DNA of 64,000 nucleotides from Fragilariopsis cylindrus CCMP1102 (lineage: Eukaryota; Bacillariophyta; Bacillariophyceae; Bacillariales; Bacillariaceae), in contig FMBT01000496.1 of NCBI GenBank assembly GCA_900095095.1, forward strand, positions 1 through 64,000. The letters are read 5' to 3'. Shown here piece after piece: positions 34,235 through 46,231 of this stretch (positions within the stretch are counted from its first letter, which is position 1; each line of letters opens with the position of its first letter). Below the pieces are notes generated by a model. The model was given only the letters and a program-made list of their open reading frames with translations, had not been told where the DNA came from and ran no database searches. A program made the position numbers and the translations under genes.

Positions 34235-35043
34235 TGCAGTCGTTTACTTTTCTTTTTTTTGGTTACTTGGACAATAAGAAGAAGAAGTAGAAGTAGAATT
34301 TCGTGGTCGATGTTGTTGAGGGCGCTTCTAGACGTCGGTATCGTGTAAAAAGCGGAATGCGGAATTATATATCAAGAAGCGAAGTGAAGGTACCCGAGTG
34401 AATGTATCTATTCGAGTGTTGTAGTAGTACATGTACGCGAAAAGATATTGATGCAGTTGTTGTTGTTGTTGTTGTGATATTGTGTCAAATCGATGCCATA
34501 TGGCACAGTCTCAACAGACAAAACAAACGGACTCGACTTCAAATTTCAAACTAGAAAGAAAACCGTAAAAACCTTTTCTGCGCACGATCGATGGGTGCTG
34601 AGGTAAATCGAAAATATTTCTTTTCAAAGGCCACTTATTAACAGAAAAAGTAATCAACACGCTAAAAAGTGACCAGAAAGGCCCAATGTTACTCATGTTA
34701 ACTACGAGCATTTTTTATTGGGACAATTACGATCATCCTCTCGTCAATTGATGCCAAGGATTGATGGCTAAAAACGCAAAGATTGATGGCCAGGATGCCA
34801 CAATTGGTGGCCGTAAGTAAGTGAACATAATATTATTAACTACAAATTGCAATACGAACGAACGAAATTCGTTAAAACAAAAATGTTTGTAGCGCTATGT
34901 ATGTGGACTTGTTTTTACTAATTTTAAACTCACATTCTTTCCTTGTTTTTACCTATCACCCATTGATAATATTCCTATGAGTCATCGTCATATTCGTGCT
35001 GCAGTTGTCGCAGTTCTTTTTCTTTCTTTTTCTTTTTCGTCTT
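34235..35043. other. intergenic
   Basis: 5' flank of the F-box gene and 3' flank of the SET gene. Near 34755-34815 three short phrases of the type 'attgatggc(c/t)a' recur, a weak decayed repeat. No gene. Confidence 0.5.
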
Positions 35044-38000
35044 TTATCTTTTAAGATTCTTCCATTGATTTGGAAAAATTTCATCACGGATTTCAATATG
35101 ATGTCGAAATGCAGTTGATAAATGTTGATCACCTTGATTGGGTGGTATTGTAAAAAATCGTATTGATTCTCTTGGATAATTTTTCACCAATAAATGTTTT
35201 GCAACGTCATGCATCATATGATATTGTTGATGATGATAGTCAGATGGATATATCCGAACCGTATACTTATTATTGTTATTATTACTATTATTGTTTTCAG
35301 CATTTTCTTCCTTGGCTAGAACAGAACATGGCCAGAAACTACCATATCCCCCTTGACCATAGTCGTAATCATCATCATCATCAGCGTCATCCTCGTACTC
35401 ATAATCATCAGCGTCATCCTTGTACTCATCATCATTATAATCATCAGCGTCTTTCTCGTACTCATAGTAATCATCATCATCATCATCATCGTTCTTCTTC
35501 TTTCTATTCATATTAAAAATATTTTTTGCATCAAATGCATATTCGGTATAAATTTCTGCATCAGAAAATGTTTTCCAATAGTGTCGATGATTTGGATTCC
35601 GCGGATGATAAAATCCTAATTCTAAATCAATTGGTAGTAAGTTCTTGTACCAACACATAGCTTGATACCGTCCATTTAGGGAAGTTGCTGGTTTATTATT
35701 CCGTAAATGTTTTGCTCTATTATTACTACCAAACCATAGTGATACTGGTATGTCTTTCTGTTGATTCATTTCGTATTCTGTTATACTAGGAATACTACTA
35801 TCAGTATTTGTAATATCATTACTATCCCAGGTCTTAACGTGTTCCAACCATGCATTTTCCCATTCTTTGCCATAATCAATAAAGATCTACAGTAAGAATA
35901 GAAAATAAAGCATAACGAAACGAGAGGTAGATAATATCACGATGAAAGAATGGAAAGAGAATGAATGAATGAATGAATATAATAGTACAGTATAATGTTT
36001 GAGATAGTAGAAAAGAACAAAAAGCAAACGTATGCACGTACCTCCTCGCCTGGTTTTATATCACGCAATGCAATAATTTCCATTGATAATAATCGATGTG
36101 TACTCTCTTTGTTACTTTCTACAGCAATCTCACTAATTGTCATTTTTAATGTCTTATCAGTTTGTGGATCCCACGAAGATGACCGTGATGGTCCTCCTGA
36201 TTCTGATTCTGATCCTGATCTTTTGGACGACGACGATGACGCCCATCGATACATTGCATTCGGTCCTTCATTTTTGTCTTTACTACTATTATCATTATTA
36301 CCGCCGCATGGGAATGATACCTTATTATTTTCATCCTCACTGTTATCACCGTTACTGCCAGTACCATTAGTACTACTATTAGTGCTACTACTGCAGTGAT
36401 TGATTAATATTGAATTTGTTATCGGACAAAATATCATTGTAGATTCGTGATGACCAAAACAATAATTGATTAATAGTTCATCTTTGTTATTATTATTCAA
36501 TAACGAACGATCCAATAGATGAAGTAATGGTACAGGAACAATGATATAATTTTTTCTAATAAAGCGTTGGGCTATAGCACCACGGCCAATTGTTGTTGTT
36601 GTTGCTGACGTTGAAGTTGTGCTGCTGCTTGATGTTGACGTTGACGATGACGTTGACGATGACGTATCATCATCAACGACGACGTTAACTATTGGTGTTT
36701 TTGATATACCAGGTATGATATGATCTAAACACATCCCATATTTCTTTAATTCTTTTTTGTTTTTGGTGGCAATAATGAATACTCAGTATATATTGCATCC
36801 GCAAAATCTTCTATACTTGGTATTGGTTGATTATTATTATTATTATTATTCTTATACTCATCATCAGAATCATTAAAATCTAATCGTTGACGACGAAGTT
36901 TTATTGCTTTACTAATAACTTTAGATAGACCAGATTCATTTGTTGGTACTAAGGAAAGTATACGAGTCATTACATTGTCAATTTGATCAATTGCTTCTTT
37001 ATCATCTTCTTCTTCTTTATCATTACCATCCACACCAGTATTGCCATCAATATTATCATAATACAAATCATCATCGTAATCTCTATTATATCCATTTACA
37101 TCATTAAATGCTAATAATTCTTTAAATGTTTCAATACTTTTAAGGACGTCTGTTGTTATTTCTCTCATATCCATACTATTATTATCTTTCTCATTGTCAT
37201 TGTCATTGTCATTGTCATTATCATTACTATCAGTTGCATCACTACTTGTAGTATCACCAACTATATCAATAGACTGTTTTTTATATAGGAACCTTTGATT
37301 AAAAATTTACGTATTATAACAGCAGCATTCAAATAATCTTGACGTCTCGGTATTTTATTCCTATATGAATTACTTTCTGTATTTTCTGGATTAAAAAAGT
37401 TTTCACCATAATTTAGTAAAATTTCCTCACCAGCATTCACATTTGAATTTACAATAAATTGTTTCCCTTTATAATATGAAAATGAACCTTTTAATGGATT
37501 ATTATCATTACTACTTGTAGTAGTATTACTATTCTTTGTAGTTGTTGTGTTGTTATTAGATGCTGATGATTTTTTCAAGTACGTATAATCATCATACACT
37601 ATTGATGGTTGTTTAAAATCTAAATTTGATTTATATGGATGAAAATTTGGTAATGCACCAAATGTTATTTGATAATCAAAAATCATCCTATTCCTATTTA
37701 TATTCCTATTCCTATTCCTATTTATATCATTTTTGTCTTCGTCTTCGTCATTGACATTGTCATTGTCGTCATCTTCGTCACTTGATATTATTAAAATCTC
37801 ACGTTTCATTCGATCCGACATACCACCATTTTGTCCCCACCAAACATTATGAAATAATTTGAATGGATTTTGACAATAATTGTTATTTTTGCTTTTGTCT
37901 TTGTCTTTGTTTTTGATTTCACCATCTTCACCTTCACATCCAATATTACTACTACTCCCCAATTAATAAGAACTGGTATATTCGGTCCATCTAATAATGA

Positions 38001-38710
38001 ATCATCATTATCATTATCGTTGTCGTCTCCTCCTGCTCCTCCTCCTCCTCCTCCTTTACTATTACCTAATATAGATTGTCCTTTATTAAATCACGTGATG
38101 TAAATAATCCATATCCACCACCTTTTATAGAGGATGGTGCCATATATAATTTACAGTCATTCTTTGGACTACGACGACGACCATGACGTTTATAGTGACG
38201 TTGCTTGTTACTACTATCATCATCATCATCATTGTCTTCTTCTTCTTCTTTTTCTTCTTTCTTCGTCAATTTTTCAGCGTCATTCGTCGTCAAGGAGTCT
38301 GATTCTGAGTCTGAGTGTGAGTCGTCTCCACATGCAACATTATTATTGCCATTTTCATCTTTATCAAATATGTTGTTTTTACAGGTTTGCGTTGTCTGAG
38401 TAGCTGTCAACTCGTCGTTATTGTTGTTGTCAGAAGAAGAAGAATAGTAAGACGAATCGACATTATTAGTAGCAGTTTTGGTTTTAATTTCAGTTTCAGT
38501 TCCAATTTCAATTTCGGTTTCAGTTTCAGCTTCGGCATTAATGATATCAGCAGCGTTACAATACGAAATAGGGTGGTATGACGCTGGGATAAGAGTCGTT
38601 ATTGTTATAAGTAATGTAAGAAAATAAAGAAGCGTCATCGTCATCGTCGTCATCGTCATCCTTGTCGTTGTTCTCATACGCATACTACCACTACCACTAC
38701 CACTAAACAT
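35044..38710 (-). CDS. two-half SET-domain protein, one intron, frame-broken
   Basis: Starts at 38710 with a hydrophobic signal-like stretch ('LLYFLTLLITITTLIPASY'). Then an acidic low-complexity part, then 'LYMAPSSIKGGGYGLFTSRD', the SET N-terminal motif. The matching C-terminal motif is 'GKQFIVNSNVNAGEEILLNY' followed by GENFF. A second unit follows: 'MCLDHIIPG', 'IGRGAIAQRFIRKNYIIVPV', 'INYCFGHHESTMIFCPITNS' with ILINHC, and 'LSMEIIALRDIKPGEE' spliced (intron 36041-35887, GT-AG) to 'IFIDYGKEWENAWLEHVKTW'. Both halves thus have SET-like N-GxG and GEE...YG elements. The tail 'PVSLWFGSNNRAKHLRN' and an Asp/Tyr repeat end the protein. Phases change near 38075, 37965, 37275 and 36745, each by one base, mostly in A or G runs. 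Probably a protein-lysine methyltransferase; the signal-like start hints at an organellar or secretory location. Confidence 0.75.
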
Positions 38711-39293
38711 AGTTGTTCCTGCGTTGTCTTCTCCTCCTAAACAAAGATGATTGTGAAAAATCTTAGTAGTGTGTGTTGCATGCTCCGTTGTTTTGGGCGG
38801 TTTGTGAATTATTAGAAGCAGTTGTATGTTGCACAGTAAGTGTAAAAGATCTATAATCTCAAAATACGTTAATTACTGTAGTATCTTTTAATTAACATCT
38901 TAAAAAGAGGCCTAATTGTGAAATCATACACGACTGGAAATATGTTCATTAGGGACTAAAATAGTCGCCTCTCTGGTCGTGCGTGCGTACGTCCATCAAC
39001 CGTTTTGTTTTCACGCTGTGATTGCCGCCATTGATTTTTTATTTTTTTATTTTTTTTACGTGAAAAATTCGAAGAGCAAATAATAATCGAAGAGATAGAT
39101 GATGATGATAATATGATCTGCAAAAAGTAAACTCGATAAATCCTACTACAAGCTTTCAATACTAAACCAATCGAAGACAGAGAGTAGCAGATCAGATAAA
39201 GAAGATCAAAATTAAAGAGACACCAACTTCTTTATTGACTACTGTATAGTACAGTATATCAGTCAAGACGTAGCGCAGTCGGTCAAATCAATC
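38711..39293. other. divergent promoter region, SET / UTP13
   Basis: Between two outward-facing genes. Contains T-rich tracts near 39035-39060 and nothing gene-like. Confidence 0.5.
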
Positions 39294-42200
39294 ATGATGA
39301 GTAGTATGATGATGGAGGGTGTAAAATTTGCAGAAGTTGTTGTTGCTGATGATGATGATGTTGTTCCAATGATGACAGGCGAAGAAGAAGAAGCACAAGA
39401 AATACAAGCACAAGAAGCAGAACAAGAATCTGCTGCAGGTAAAGTTAATACGCCGACGAAAGCAGGACAACAAATATTATCAAAATCATGGACTATTGGT
39501 TCGGCACATGTACCAACATTTACTGGTGGTAAAGTAACACATTCTTATTCGAACATTGTTGAGGAAAGCAATGATGACGAGGACGAGGACGATGATAAAA
39601 CAACAGCTTTAAATCCATTTCTATTATTACCAGTACATGGTGATCTTGCTATTGTGGATGCAAGGAAGGGTATTAAATTAGGTACAGTCCGGGGTGGTAG
39701 TGGATTAGATGCCAGTGGTGAAAATGGTACGGGCGAAGATTTTGATAATAATGATGATGATGAAGAGGAAGGAGTGGATCAAGAAAGTATTACATCCTAT
39801 GCCTTAGATCATAAAAATCAATGTATTGTGACATGCAGTCGAAATAATATGTTAAAACAATATTCTGTGATTCGATCCTCCACAAAGAAAGAGGACGAGG
39901 AGAATGATGATAATGATGATGAGGAAAAAGAAACATCAGTAACAGTATCCACAACAACGAAATTAGTACAAACATGGGGACGATCGGGACATCGATTACC
40001 TGTCACAATCATGGCCTATCATGATTCGGATATCTTTTTAGCCACAGGATCTGTGGATGGTACCGTACGTATTTGGGATGTCCGTGGACGATACGTCACA
40101 CATGTCTTTCGACCATTAGCTGCTACTAATAATAATAAAGGAAGTGGTAGTGGTCGAGTTGGTATCACATCCATTAAATGGAAACCAGGTACCTCTCAAT
40201 TAATTATTGCTATTGGACGTGAGGATGGTAGTATATCGATACATAATTTACGTGATGGTAGTCCGGATGAAAAAACATTAAATAATAGTAGTATCATATT
40301 ATTAAATGATCATTTATCTGGTGTCACTTGTATGGATTGGTGGTCCTCATCATCATCATCGACGACGACGGGGAATAATGATAATAATGATGGTAGCAGC
40401 GAATTCTTTATTACGACCGGTAGAGATTCCATCTTAAATTTATGGAGAATTGTTCCTGTTGAGAATGAAGATGGAAACGATAATAAAGGAAAAAAGAAGA
40501 AAAATAAACGTAAACAAAAGAAAGATACTACTACTACGCCACCACAACAACCACGAGTTATGTATCGAAGAATACAAACTATTCCTGTTTATGAACAAAT
40601 TGAAGGTATGATTGTTTTATCATCATCTTCTACTTCTCAAAAAAATGATAATAGTAGTGAAAATAATAATAATGAAATACGTATCGTAACAGCAGGTAGT
40701 AAAGGTTTACTTCGAAAATGGAAGGCAGAAGTTATTATAGGTCAGACACCAGAATTAGTACAAACATCGGAACAACCAATATCAGAATCATTTGGTGATA
40801 ATCGTGGTGGATATATGGGTTTATTATTACAACAACAACAGTCACAACAATCTTTGATTGCAGTTGATGCAGAACATAATTTATCATTTGTTAATTATTC
40901 AACCCTAACATTAAATCGTACAATTGTTGGACATAATGATGAAGTATTAGATTTAAAAATTATTCCATCAATGCAATCATCAAATTCAACATCAACATCA
41001 ATTGTTGTTGCAACAAATAGTCCACAAGTTCGTGTATTTGATTTAAATAATTTTTCATGTTCAGTACTGGATGGACATACATCAACTGTACTTTGTGTTG
41101 ATGCAAGTCCATGTGGACGATACGTTGCAAGTTGTGGTAAAGATAAAACATTACGTCTATGGATGAATAATAATACTAATAATAATACAAATAATAATCA
41201 TACTCCTAGTTATAAATGTGTTGGTATTGCAACTGGTCATACAGAACCAATTGGTGCATGTGGATTATCACAAAAAACTGGCCGGTATGAGGTCGGTGGT
41301 AAAGCTGCAAGGAATGGTGGTGGTGCATTTTGTATAACAGCTAGTGTTGATAAAACATTAAAACGATGGAACTTATTAGGTCCAGATGATTGGAACGAAA
41401 ACGACGAAGATGGTGGTAATAGTGAACCAGTTGAATTAGAAGCAGTTATGAGTATTCGTGGTCATGATAAAGATATTAATATAATATCAATTGCACCAAA
41501 TGATTCTATTGTTGCATCCGGTTCACAAGATAAAACTGTTAAGTTATGGAACTGCACAGATCTATCATTAAAGGCAACACTGAAGGGTCATAGAAGAGGT
41601 GTTTGGGATTGTCAATTTTCACCAATTGATCGTGTTGTTGCAACAAGTTCTGGTGATAAAACAATCAAAATTTGGTCATTAGGTGATTATTCTTGTGTCC
41701 GTACCTTCCAAGGTCATTTGTCTAGTGTATTACGAGTACGATTCTTGTCGACTGGGTTACAATTGGTATCATCCGGTGCAGATGGGTTAGTCAAACTTTG
41801 GACAATCCGTACAAATGAATGTGAATCGACATTAGATGGACATTCTAATAAAGTATGGGCATTAGATTTGGCACCAAGCAGCAACGATAACACCAATGGT
41901 AATCGTGGAGCAGGAGACATTGTTGTTAGTGGTGCTGCCGATTCTAAGATTCTTGTATGGGAAGATACGACAGCTCAATTGGAAGATGAAGAACGTGCAG
42001 AAGAAGCTGAACGGATCTTATTAGATCAAAAAATGGTAAATCATTTACGTCATAAGGAATATGACAAGGCATTAGATATTGCATTACAGGTAGACAAACC
42101 AAGACAAGCATTGAAGGTTTTGAATGCATTATTAGAAAATGAAATTACTGCGTCGTCCAAAAAATCAATGAAAAATAAGCAACAGCATCCCGCCGTCGTT

Positions 42201-42806
42201 TCTGTACTTCAAAAGCACTGTTCGACTTGGGATCTTGACCGTATCGCACAGGTATTAAAGTACTGTCGAGAATGGAATACCCGTGCACGTAATTCTTCAT
42301 TGGCAATGTGGGTACTCCAAGCTATCGTAACAACAATATCCGTTGATCGATTAACATCAAAGGATGCAACTGAAACCAAACACGGGAGTATACCTGAAAT
42401 ATTAGCAGGGATCACCCCGTACGCTGAACGGCATTTTGAACGGTTTGATCGATTACATACCAATACGTATCTACTTGATTATCTACTAGTTAATATGTCA
42501 TCATTGGATCCGATACTGACAACAACAACTAATAATAAGGACGATGACAAACACGATAATGAGACCGAATTTGCTTTGTGGGAGTCAAAGAGCAAATTAG
42601 TATTACCACCAAAATTCATCGATGGACGTATCCAAATGGGAGGTCAGACCGTAGTGGGAAGTAGAGGTACAGCTAATAATGTCAACAACAGCAGCGACGA
42701 TGATGATGATGAAGACAACGATAGCGACGACGATAGTGACGATGATGTTATGACCGTAGGTGACAGTAGCTCATCGGAATCTGAAGACGACGAGAACAAT
42801 GAGTGA
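39294..42806 (+). CDS. UTP13: U3 snoRNP / SSU processome WD40 protein UTP13 (TBL3)
   Basis: An uninterrupted 1170-residue frame. Two seven-blade WD40 propellers can be followed: early blades 'VDGTVRIWDVRGRYVTHVF' and 'GREDGSISIHNLRDG', later ones 'DGHTSTVLCVDASPCGRYVA' with 'CGKDKTLRLW', 'SIAPNDSIVASGSQDKTVKL', 'GHRRGVWDCQFSPIDRVVA' with 'SGDKTIKIW', and 'GADGLVKLWTIRTNECESTL'. After the last blade comes the Utp13 C-terminal domain (about 900-1060): 'QKMVNHLRHKEYDKALDIAL' with 'VDKPRQALKVLNALLE' and 'LVNMSSLDPIL'. The gap between WD units and the family's order fit UTP13, part of the UTP-B complex that acts in the nucleolus in 18S rRNA maturation. Acidic insertions (e.g. after 'MSSMMMEG', and the Asp/Ser C-tail) are species low complexity. 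It is one of the few long genes here with no phase break. Confidence 0.9.
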   Translation: MMSSMMMEGVKFAEVVVADDDDVVPMMTGEEEEAQEIQAQEAEQESAAGKVNTPTKAGQQILSKSWTIGSAHVPTFTGGKVTHSYSNIVEESNDDEDEDDDKTTALNPFLLLPVHGDLAIVDARKGIKLGTVRGGSGLDASGENGTGEDFDNNDDDEEEGVDQESITSYALDHKNQCIVTCSRNNMLKQYSVIRSSTKKEDEENDDNDDEEKETSVTVSTTTKLVQTWGRSGHRLPVTIMAYHDSDIFLATGSVDGTVRIWDVRGRYVTHVFRPLAATNNNKGSGSGRVGITSIKWKPGTSQLIIAIGREDGSISIHNLRDGSPDEKTLNNSSIILLNDHLSGVTCMDWWSSSSSSTTTGNNDNNDGSSEFFITTGRDSILNLWRIVPVENEDGNDNKGKKKKNKRKQKKDTTTTPPQQPRVMYRRIQTIPVYEQIEGMIVLSSSSTSQKNDNSSENNNNEIRIVTAGSKGLLRKWKAEVIIGQTPELVQTSEQPISESFGDNRGGYMGLLLQQQQSQQSLIAVDAEHNLSFVNYSTLTLNRTIVGHNDEVLDLKIIPSMQSSNSTSTSIVVATNSPQVRVFDLNNFSCSVLDGHTSTVLCVDASPCGRYVASCGKDKTLRLWMNNNTNNNTNNNHTPSYKCVGIATGHTEPIGACGLSQKTGRYEVGGKAARNGGGAFCITASVDKTLKRWNLLGPDDWNENDEDGGNSEPVELEAVMSIRGHDKDINIISIAPNDSIVASGSQDKTVKLWNCTDLSLKATLKGHRRGVWDCQFSPIDRVVATSSGDKTIKIWSLGDYSCVRTFQGHLSSVLRVRFLSTGLQLVSSGADGLVKLWTIRTNECESTLDGHSNKVWALDLAPSSNDNTNGNRGAGDIVVSGAADSKILVWEDTTAQLEDEERAEEAERILLDQKMVNHLRHKEYDKALDIALQVDKPRQALKVLNALLENEITASSKKSMKNKQQHPAVVSVLQKHCSTWDLDRIAQVLKYCREWNTRARNSSLAMWVLQAIVTTISVDRLTSKDATETKHGSIPEILAGITPYAERHFERFDRLHTNTYLLDYLLVNMSSLDPILTTTTNNKDDDKHDNETEFALWESKSKLVLPPKFIDGRIQMGGQTVVGSRGTANNVNNSSDDDDDEDNDSDDDSDDDVMTVGDSSSSESEDDENNE

Positions 42807-43162
42807 ACTGAATGAAAAAAAAGTATCTAAAGCGATTGGAATTATCGTAAGGTTAGACTGATTTCGGCACCGAAAAAGAGGTGTCTACAAAACAATAATA
42901 ACTGTATAAGCGTCATACAACCCCTATTTTTTCTTTACTTTTTAATCTTTTTTCCTCAAGCATAATAGTCTAAGTAATTCTGCGCTCAAAAAGTTACATT
43001 AATTGTTTACTGGGTGCTTGGTGTAGATGCACAGTAGCAACAACGTAAACAAGATCAGAGCCTGACAGCCGTATACTACCCTACTTTGCCCTCGCTATTT
43101 CTGATAAAGCTTAGTAAGGATATCAATATCTGAGGATAGTCCAACTTCTTCCTGTCGAAAAA
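42807..43162. other. convergent 3' region, UTP13 / LRR gene
   Basis: Shared 3' flank of two genes facing each other; no feature beyond AT-richness. Confidence 0.5.
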
Positions 43163-44655
43163 TTAACGATGGTGTCGACGCCGACGTCGCAATTTCACTC
43201 TAGTAGCGATAGTAGTAACAGGAGATAACAACATAACAGTTGTAATATTAGTAACACGACTGTGATCTTCCACAAAAATAGGACCGTAGGCGTAGTTACG
43301 AATCATGTGAAAAAGTCCCGTTGAACACATTTTACTCTCAGCAACTTTTTTGCTGATACGACGGCCGTCGTGGTCATAGATTTCTGCTGAGTTTTTGTAC
43401 GCCTTCTCCAGTATTAAAGGCCACAATGCTTGATTTGTAATTGGCTTAGTCATATTACCATCATTGACGCCAATAACACCCGTCCCTCCTGTCGTCTCTA
43501 ACATGAACTTCCTTCCTGCTTGATTTATTCTTAGAACATACTCGATTTCCGGATCGTACTGATATACTCTCACGTGTCTACCTAAATTCATCTTCAAGCA
43601 ATGTCCGATATTCGAGATTCCTTTGAACGTATCAAGAAGAGTTAGAAGGGCCAATTTTTCCATAGGATCTCTCGCTGTATTTGGACTACGATCGTCATGA
43701 CTATTGACATCATCACGAATAGTAGCATGATTGAGGACCGGATTTTCTCCGAGATTTAATTTACGAAGGTTGTTAGACGATGACGATGTCATCATCTGCT
43801 TGGTTCTATCTTCGATACCACGAAGACTTCTGATTTCATTACAGTTGACATCCATTGTATGAAGATTAGAAAAAAGTGGTTGGATTTCATAAAGTAATCG
43901 CTCTAAATCTCTTTCCTTCAATTTGCAATTTTGCATTACAAGCACTTTGAGACTATGTCTAAAGTTAATACTATCACCATTATCTTGAAGAAGACGAAGA
44001 ATTTCATCTGACTGTTCTCTTGTTACATTTTTAAAACATAGTTCCTCAAGATTGTCTGAAAAATCTTTATAAATGATGATAAGTTAGAATCGAATGCCGA
44101 CATACGGATGGTAAGTTTTGTGATCGAAGGAAGCTGTAACCCATCTGAAATATTTTCAAACATATTTTGTGTACATTTCCTAAAATGGATTGTTTTGAGA
44201 TGCAATAAGTTACTGATTTCCAATGGAATTAAATTACAATTCCTAAGTTCGATACTTGTTAGATTTCGTAGTTCATCAATCATCGGTGGTAAGTTGAATC
44301 GTAGTTCATGAATAATCGGTGGTAAGTTGACGGATTCCATACGACGTTCTAGACCTTTCCACACATCTAGGTACAAAAATTCAATCTTGCCTTTTTGTGT
44401 CTTAATGCTACGCTCGAAATTAAAATATCGTCTGAACTTTCCTTCCAAAAAACGAACATCCATCGCGGCTAGGTAGGCGTCTAATATTCCAACTTTATAC
44501 AGTATAGTCATTAAACTATAACCTTCTTTGATGTCTATATTTTTAGGAACGAATGACATACATTTGGCCACGATTTGAAGTTGTTGTTCGTCGTCTGCTG
44601 TTTCTGGAACAGCTCGAACTTCTGTCATTGTTGTGTTCCTAATAGTCGATTCCAT
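43163..44655 (-). CDS. leucine-rich-repeat protein of a diatom-expanded family, frame-broken
   Basis: The likely start is MESTIRNTTMTEVRAVPE at 44655 (an upstream in-frame ATG at 44712 adds 19 residues). LRR-like strands follow: 'LRNLTSIELRNCNLIPLEIS', 'NLLHLKTIHFRKCTQNMFEN' and 'LQLPSITKLTIRMSAF'. After one phase change near 44065 the next reads 'DNLEELCFKNVTREQSDEIL', then 'LKVLVMQNCKLKERDLERLL', 'LFSNLHTMDVNCNEIRSLRG', 'NNLRKLNLGENPVLNH', and a C-terminal block ('YVLRINQAGRKFM', 'ALWPLILEKAYKNSAEIYD', 'STGLFHMIRNYAYGPIFVED'). I recognise this whole order from a large diatom gene family; the C-terminal block is constant there. Function unknown; LRRs bind proteins. The single shift is consistent with one lost base in an AAAG context. 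Confidence 0.82.
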
Positions 44656-45064
44656 TTTGTACAGTACAGTAAAATCTGGAATCGAATCGAATCGAATCGA
44701 ATCGAATATCAATTCAATCTATTGATCGATCTTTTATCGCTGTATTTACTGTGGTTCTACTTGCAGAAGATTTCAGTTGCTAATTTGATTTTGTACAGTA
44801 GTTGCTACTTTCTTTAGAGTGATAATAACAAAAACGTTTTTTTCATTCGTTGTTTGTTTGTTTTGTTTGAAATTTAGGTTTTCGCAGGACCGAGATTTTT
44901 GTGAGGGGGTAGTCTTGAGGAGGGTGTGTATCTTCAATCTCCCCTAAAACTCCACAGAATTGTACTTGAAACAAATAAGTTACTGTTTTTCATTCCATCA
45001 TAGTACTGTACATTGTGACGATGACGACGACAACGAGAAACAACTAAGCAAACATCAAAATACT
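44656..45064. other. divergent intergenic region with (gaatc)n tract
   Basis: A pentanucleotide repeat (gaatc/aatcg, about five copies) lies at about 44679-44706, immediately upstream of the LRR gene. The rest is the presumed two-way promoter. Confidence 0.6.
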
Positions 45065-46231
45065 ATGAGTCTCTTTTCACGTGCTACGGCAACTATGTTC
45101 TCCTTCGTCGGCGGTGGACGTTCCTTTGAGAAGAAGGAGGTGGAGGAAGAAGAAGAGACAGAAAAAAAGAACGATAACGATAACGATGAATACTATGATT
45201 GTTGTCTCGTATCAGCTACTATCGACAAGAAGCGATCAGGAGAGTTTGCGCCACCAGTAGCAGTAGCAGCAGAAGTATCAGTTACTACGTCGTCGTCGTT
45301 TTCATCATCGCGACTGTCAGATAACGAAGAATTTGATAATGATGTTGTCCCGATAACGAAGAAAAGACGGATTATAATAAATAACAACAAAACGAATGAA
45401 GCAGCTGGGCTACTAAAATCAACAACTAGGCTAGACTATTGTGATCCTTCGGGTGGTGGTGACGACGATGATGAGATTGGCAATGGAGGCGACGACGTCG
45501 ACAATAATGATAGTAGTAATATCCCGATAACGAAGAAAAGACGCATACATCATGATTATGACCAAACGACGAAGATGGTGTCGACAGGTCTGAAATCAAC
45601 CGGGTTCGATTACTGTGGTCCTAATTCTGAGGATAGGGAGGATGATGATGGTGGCAATCCACACATGGAATTCTTTCGGAAGGTTCTTGATTCTAGTACA
45701 AACGGCGCTGCTGCTCCTGCTACTGTTCCTTGTACTGCTCCTGCTCCTGCTACAACTGCTTCTACTACGACAATAATGAGTCCTTCGGAAGAACGTGAAA
45801 GGGTACTACATATATCGATGAAGATTATTGAAAAGGAATTTCAACTATTGAATCGAAAAGCACAGTATTTTCAACAACATTATTTATTACAACAGGAAGA
45901 AAATAGTAGCAAAAATCAAAACAAACAATTTAAAGATAATGAAATTGAAAAGAAGAAGAAGGATGATGACGACGGTCCCAATAATGCTACTGCTACTGCT
46001 ACTGCTACTACTACTACTACTACTACTGCTACTATTACAAATAATAATGCGAATTGTCAAGAACGAGAAGATATTATACTCCACGTTTCATTTCAGTTGA
46101 TTCAAAAACAGATCCAATTATTGAAGGAAAGAGCACAATTTTTTAATAGTATTTTACTACAAGAATATACCTATAAACAAACCTTCCAAAAAGAAATTGA
46201 AGATACCATTATTACTGGTAGGAATGAATAA
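45065..46231 (+). CDS. low-complexity nuclear-type protein with two internal duplications
   Basis: 388 residues from the preferred ATG 45065 (MSLFSRATATMFSFVGGG); an in-frame ATG at 44960 would add 35 residues of leader. Glu/Asp-rich N-third. Two copies of 'PITKKRRI' (about 108-115 and 166-173), each followed by a 'GLKST...DYC.P' segment, act as likely nuclear localisation signals. A second pair of repeats is helical: 'RVLHISMKIIEKEFQLLNRK' with AQYFQQHYLLQ, and 'IILHVSFQLIQKQIQLLKER' with AQFFNSILLQEY. The stretch between is Ala/Thr-rich and Lys/Asp-rich. The matched helices could form an intramolecular coiled coil or dimer. No family recognised. Confidence 0.65.
   Translation: MSLFSRATATMFSFVGGGRSFEKKEVEEEEETEKKNDNDNDEYYDCCLVSATIDKKRSGEFAPPVAVAAEVSVTTSSSFSSSRLSDNEEFDNDVVPITKKRRIIINNNKTNEAAGLLKSTTRLDYCDPSGGGDDDDEIGNGGDDVDNNDSSNIPITKKRRIHHDYDQTTKMVSTGLKSTGFDYCGPNSEDREDDDGGNPHMEFFRKVLDSSTNGAAAPATVPCTAPAPATTASTTTIMSPSEERERVLHISMKIIEKEFQLLNRKAQYFQQHYLLQQEENSSKNQNKQFKDNEIEKKKKDDDDGPNNATATATATTTTTTTATITNNNANCQEREDIILHVSFQLIQKQIQLLKERAQFFNSILLQEYTYKQTFQKEIEDTIITGRNE

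Noticed and set aside
37870-38581. Several plus-strand frames across the SET gene
   Set aside because: Antisense of Asp/Ser/Asn codon repeats in the SET protein.
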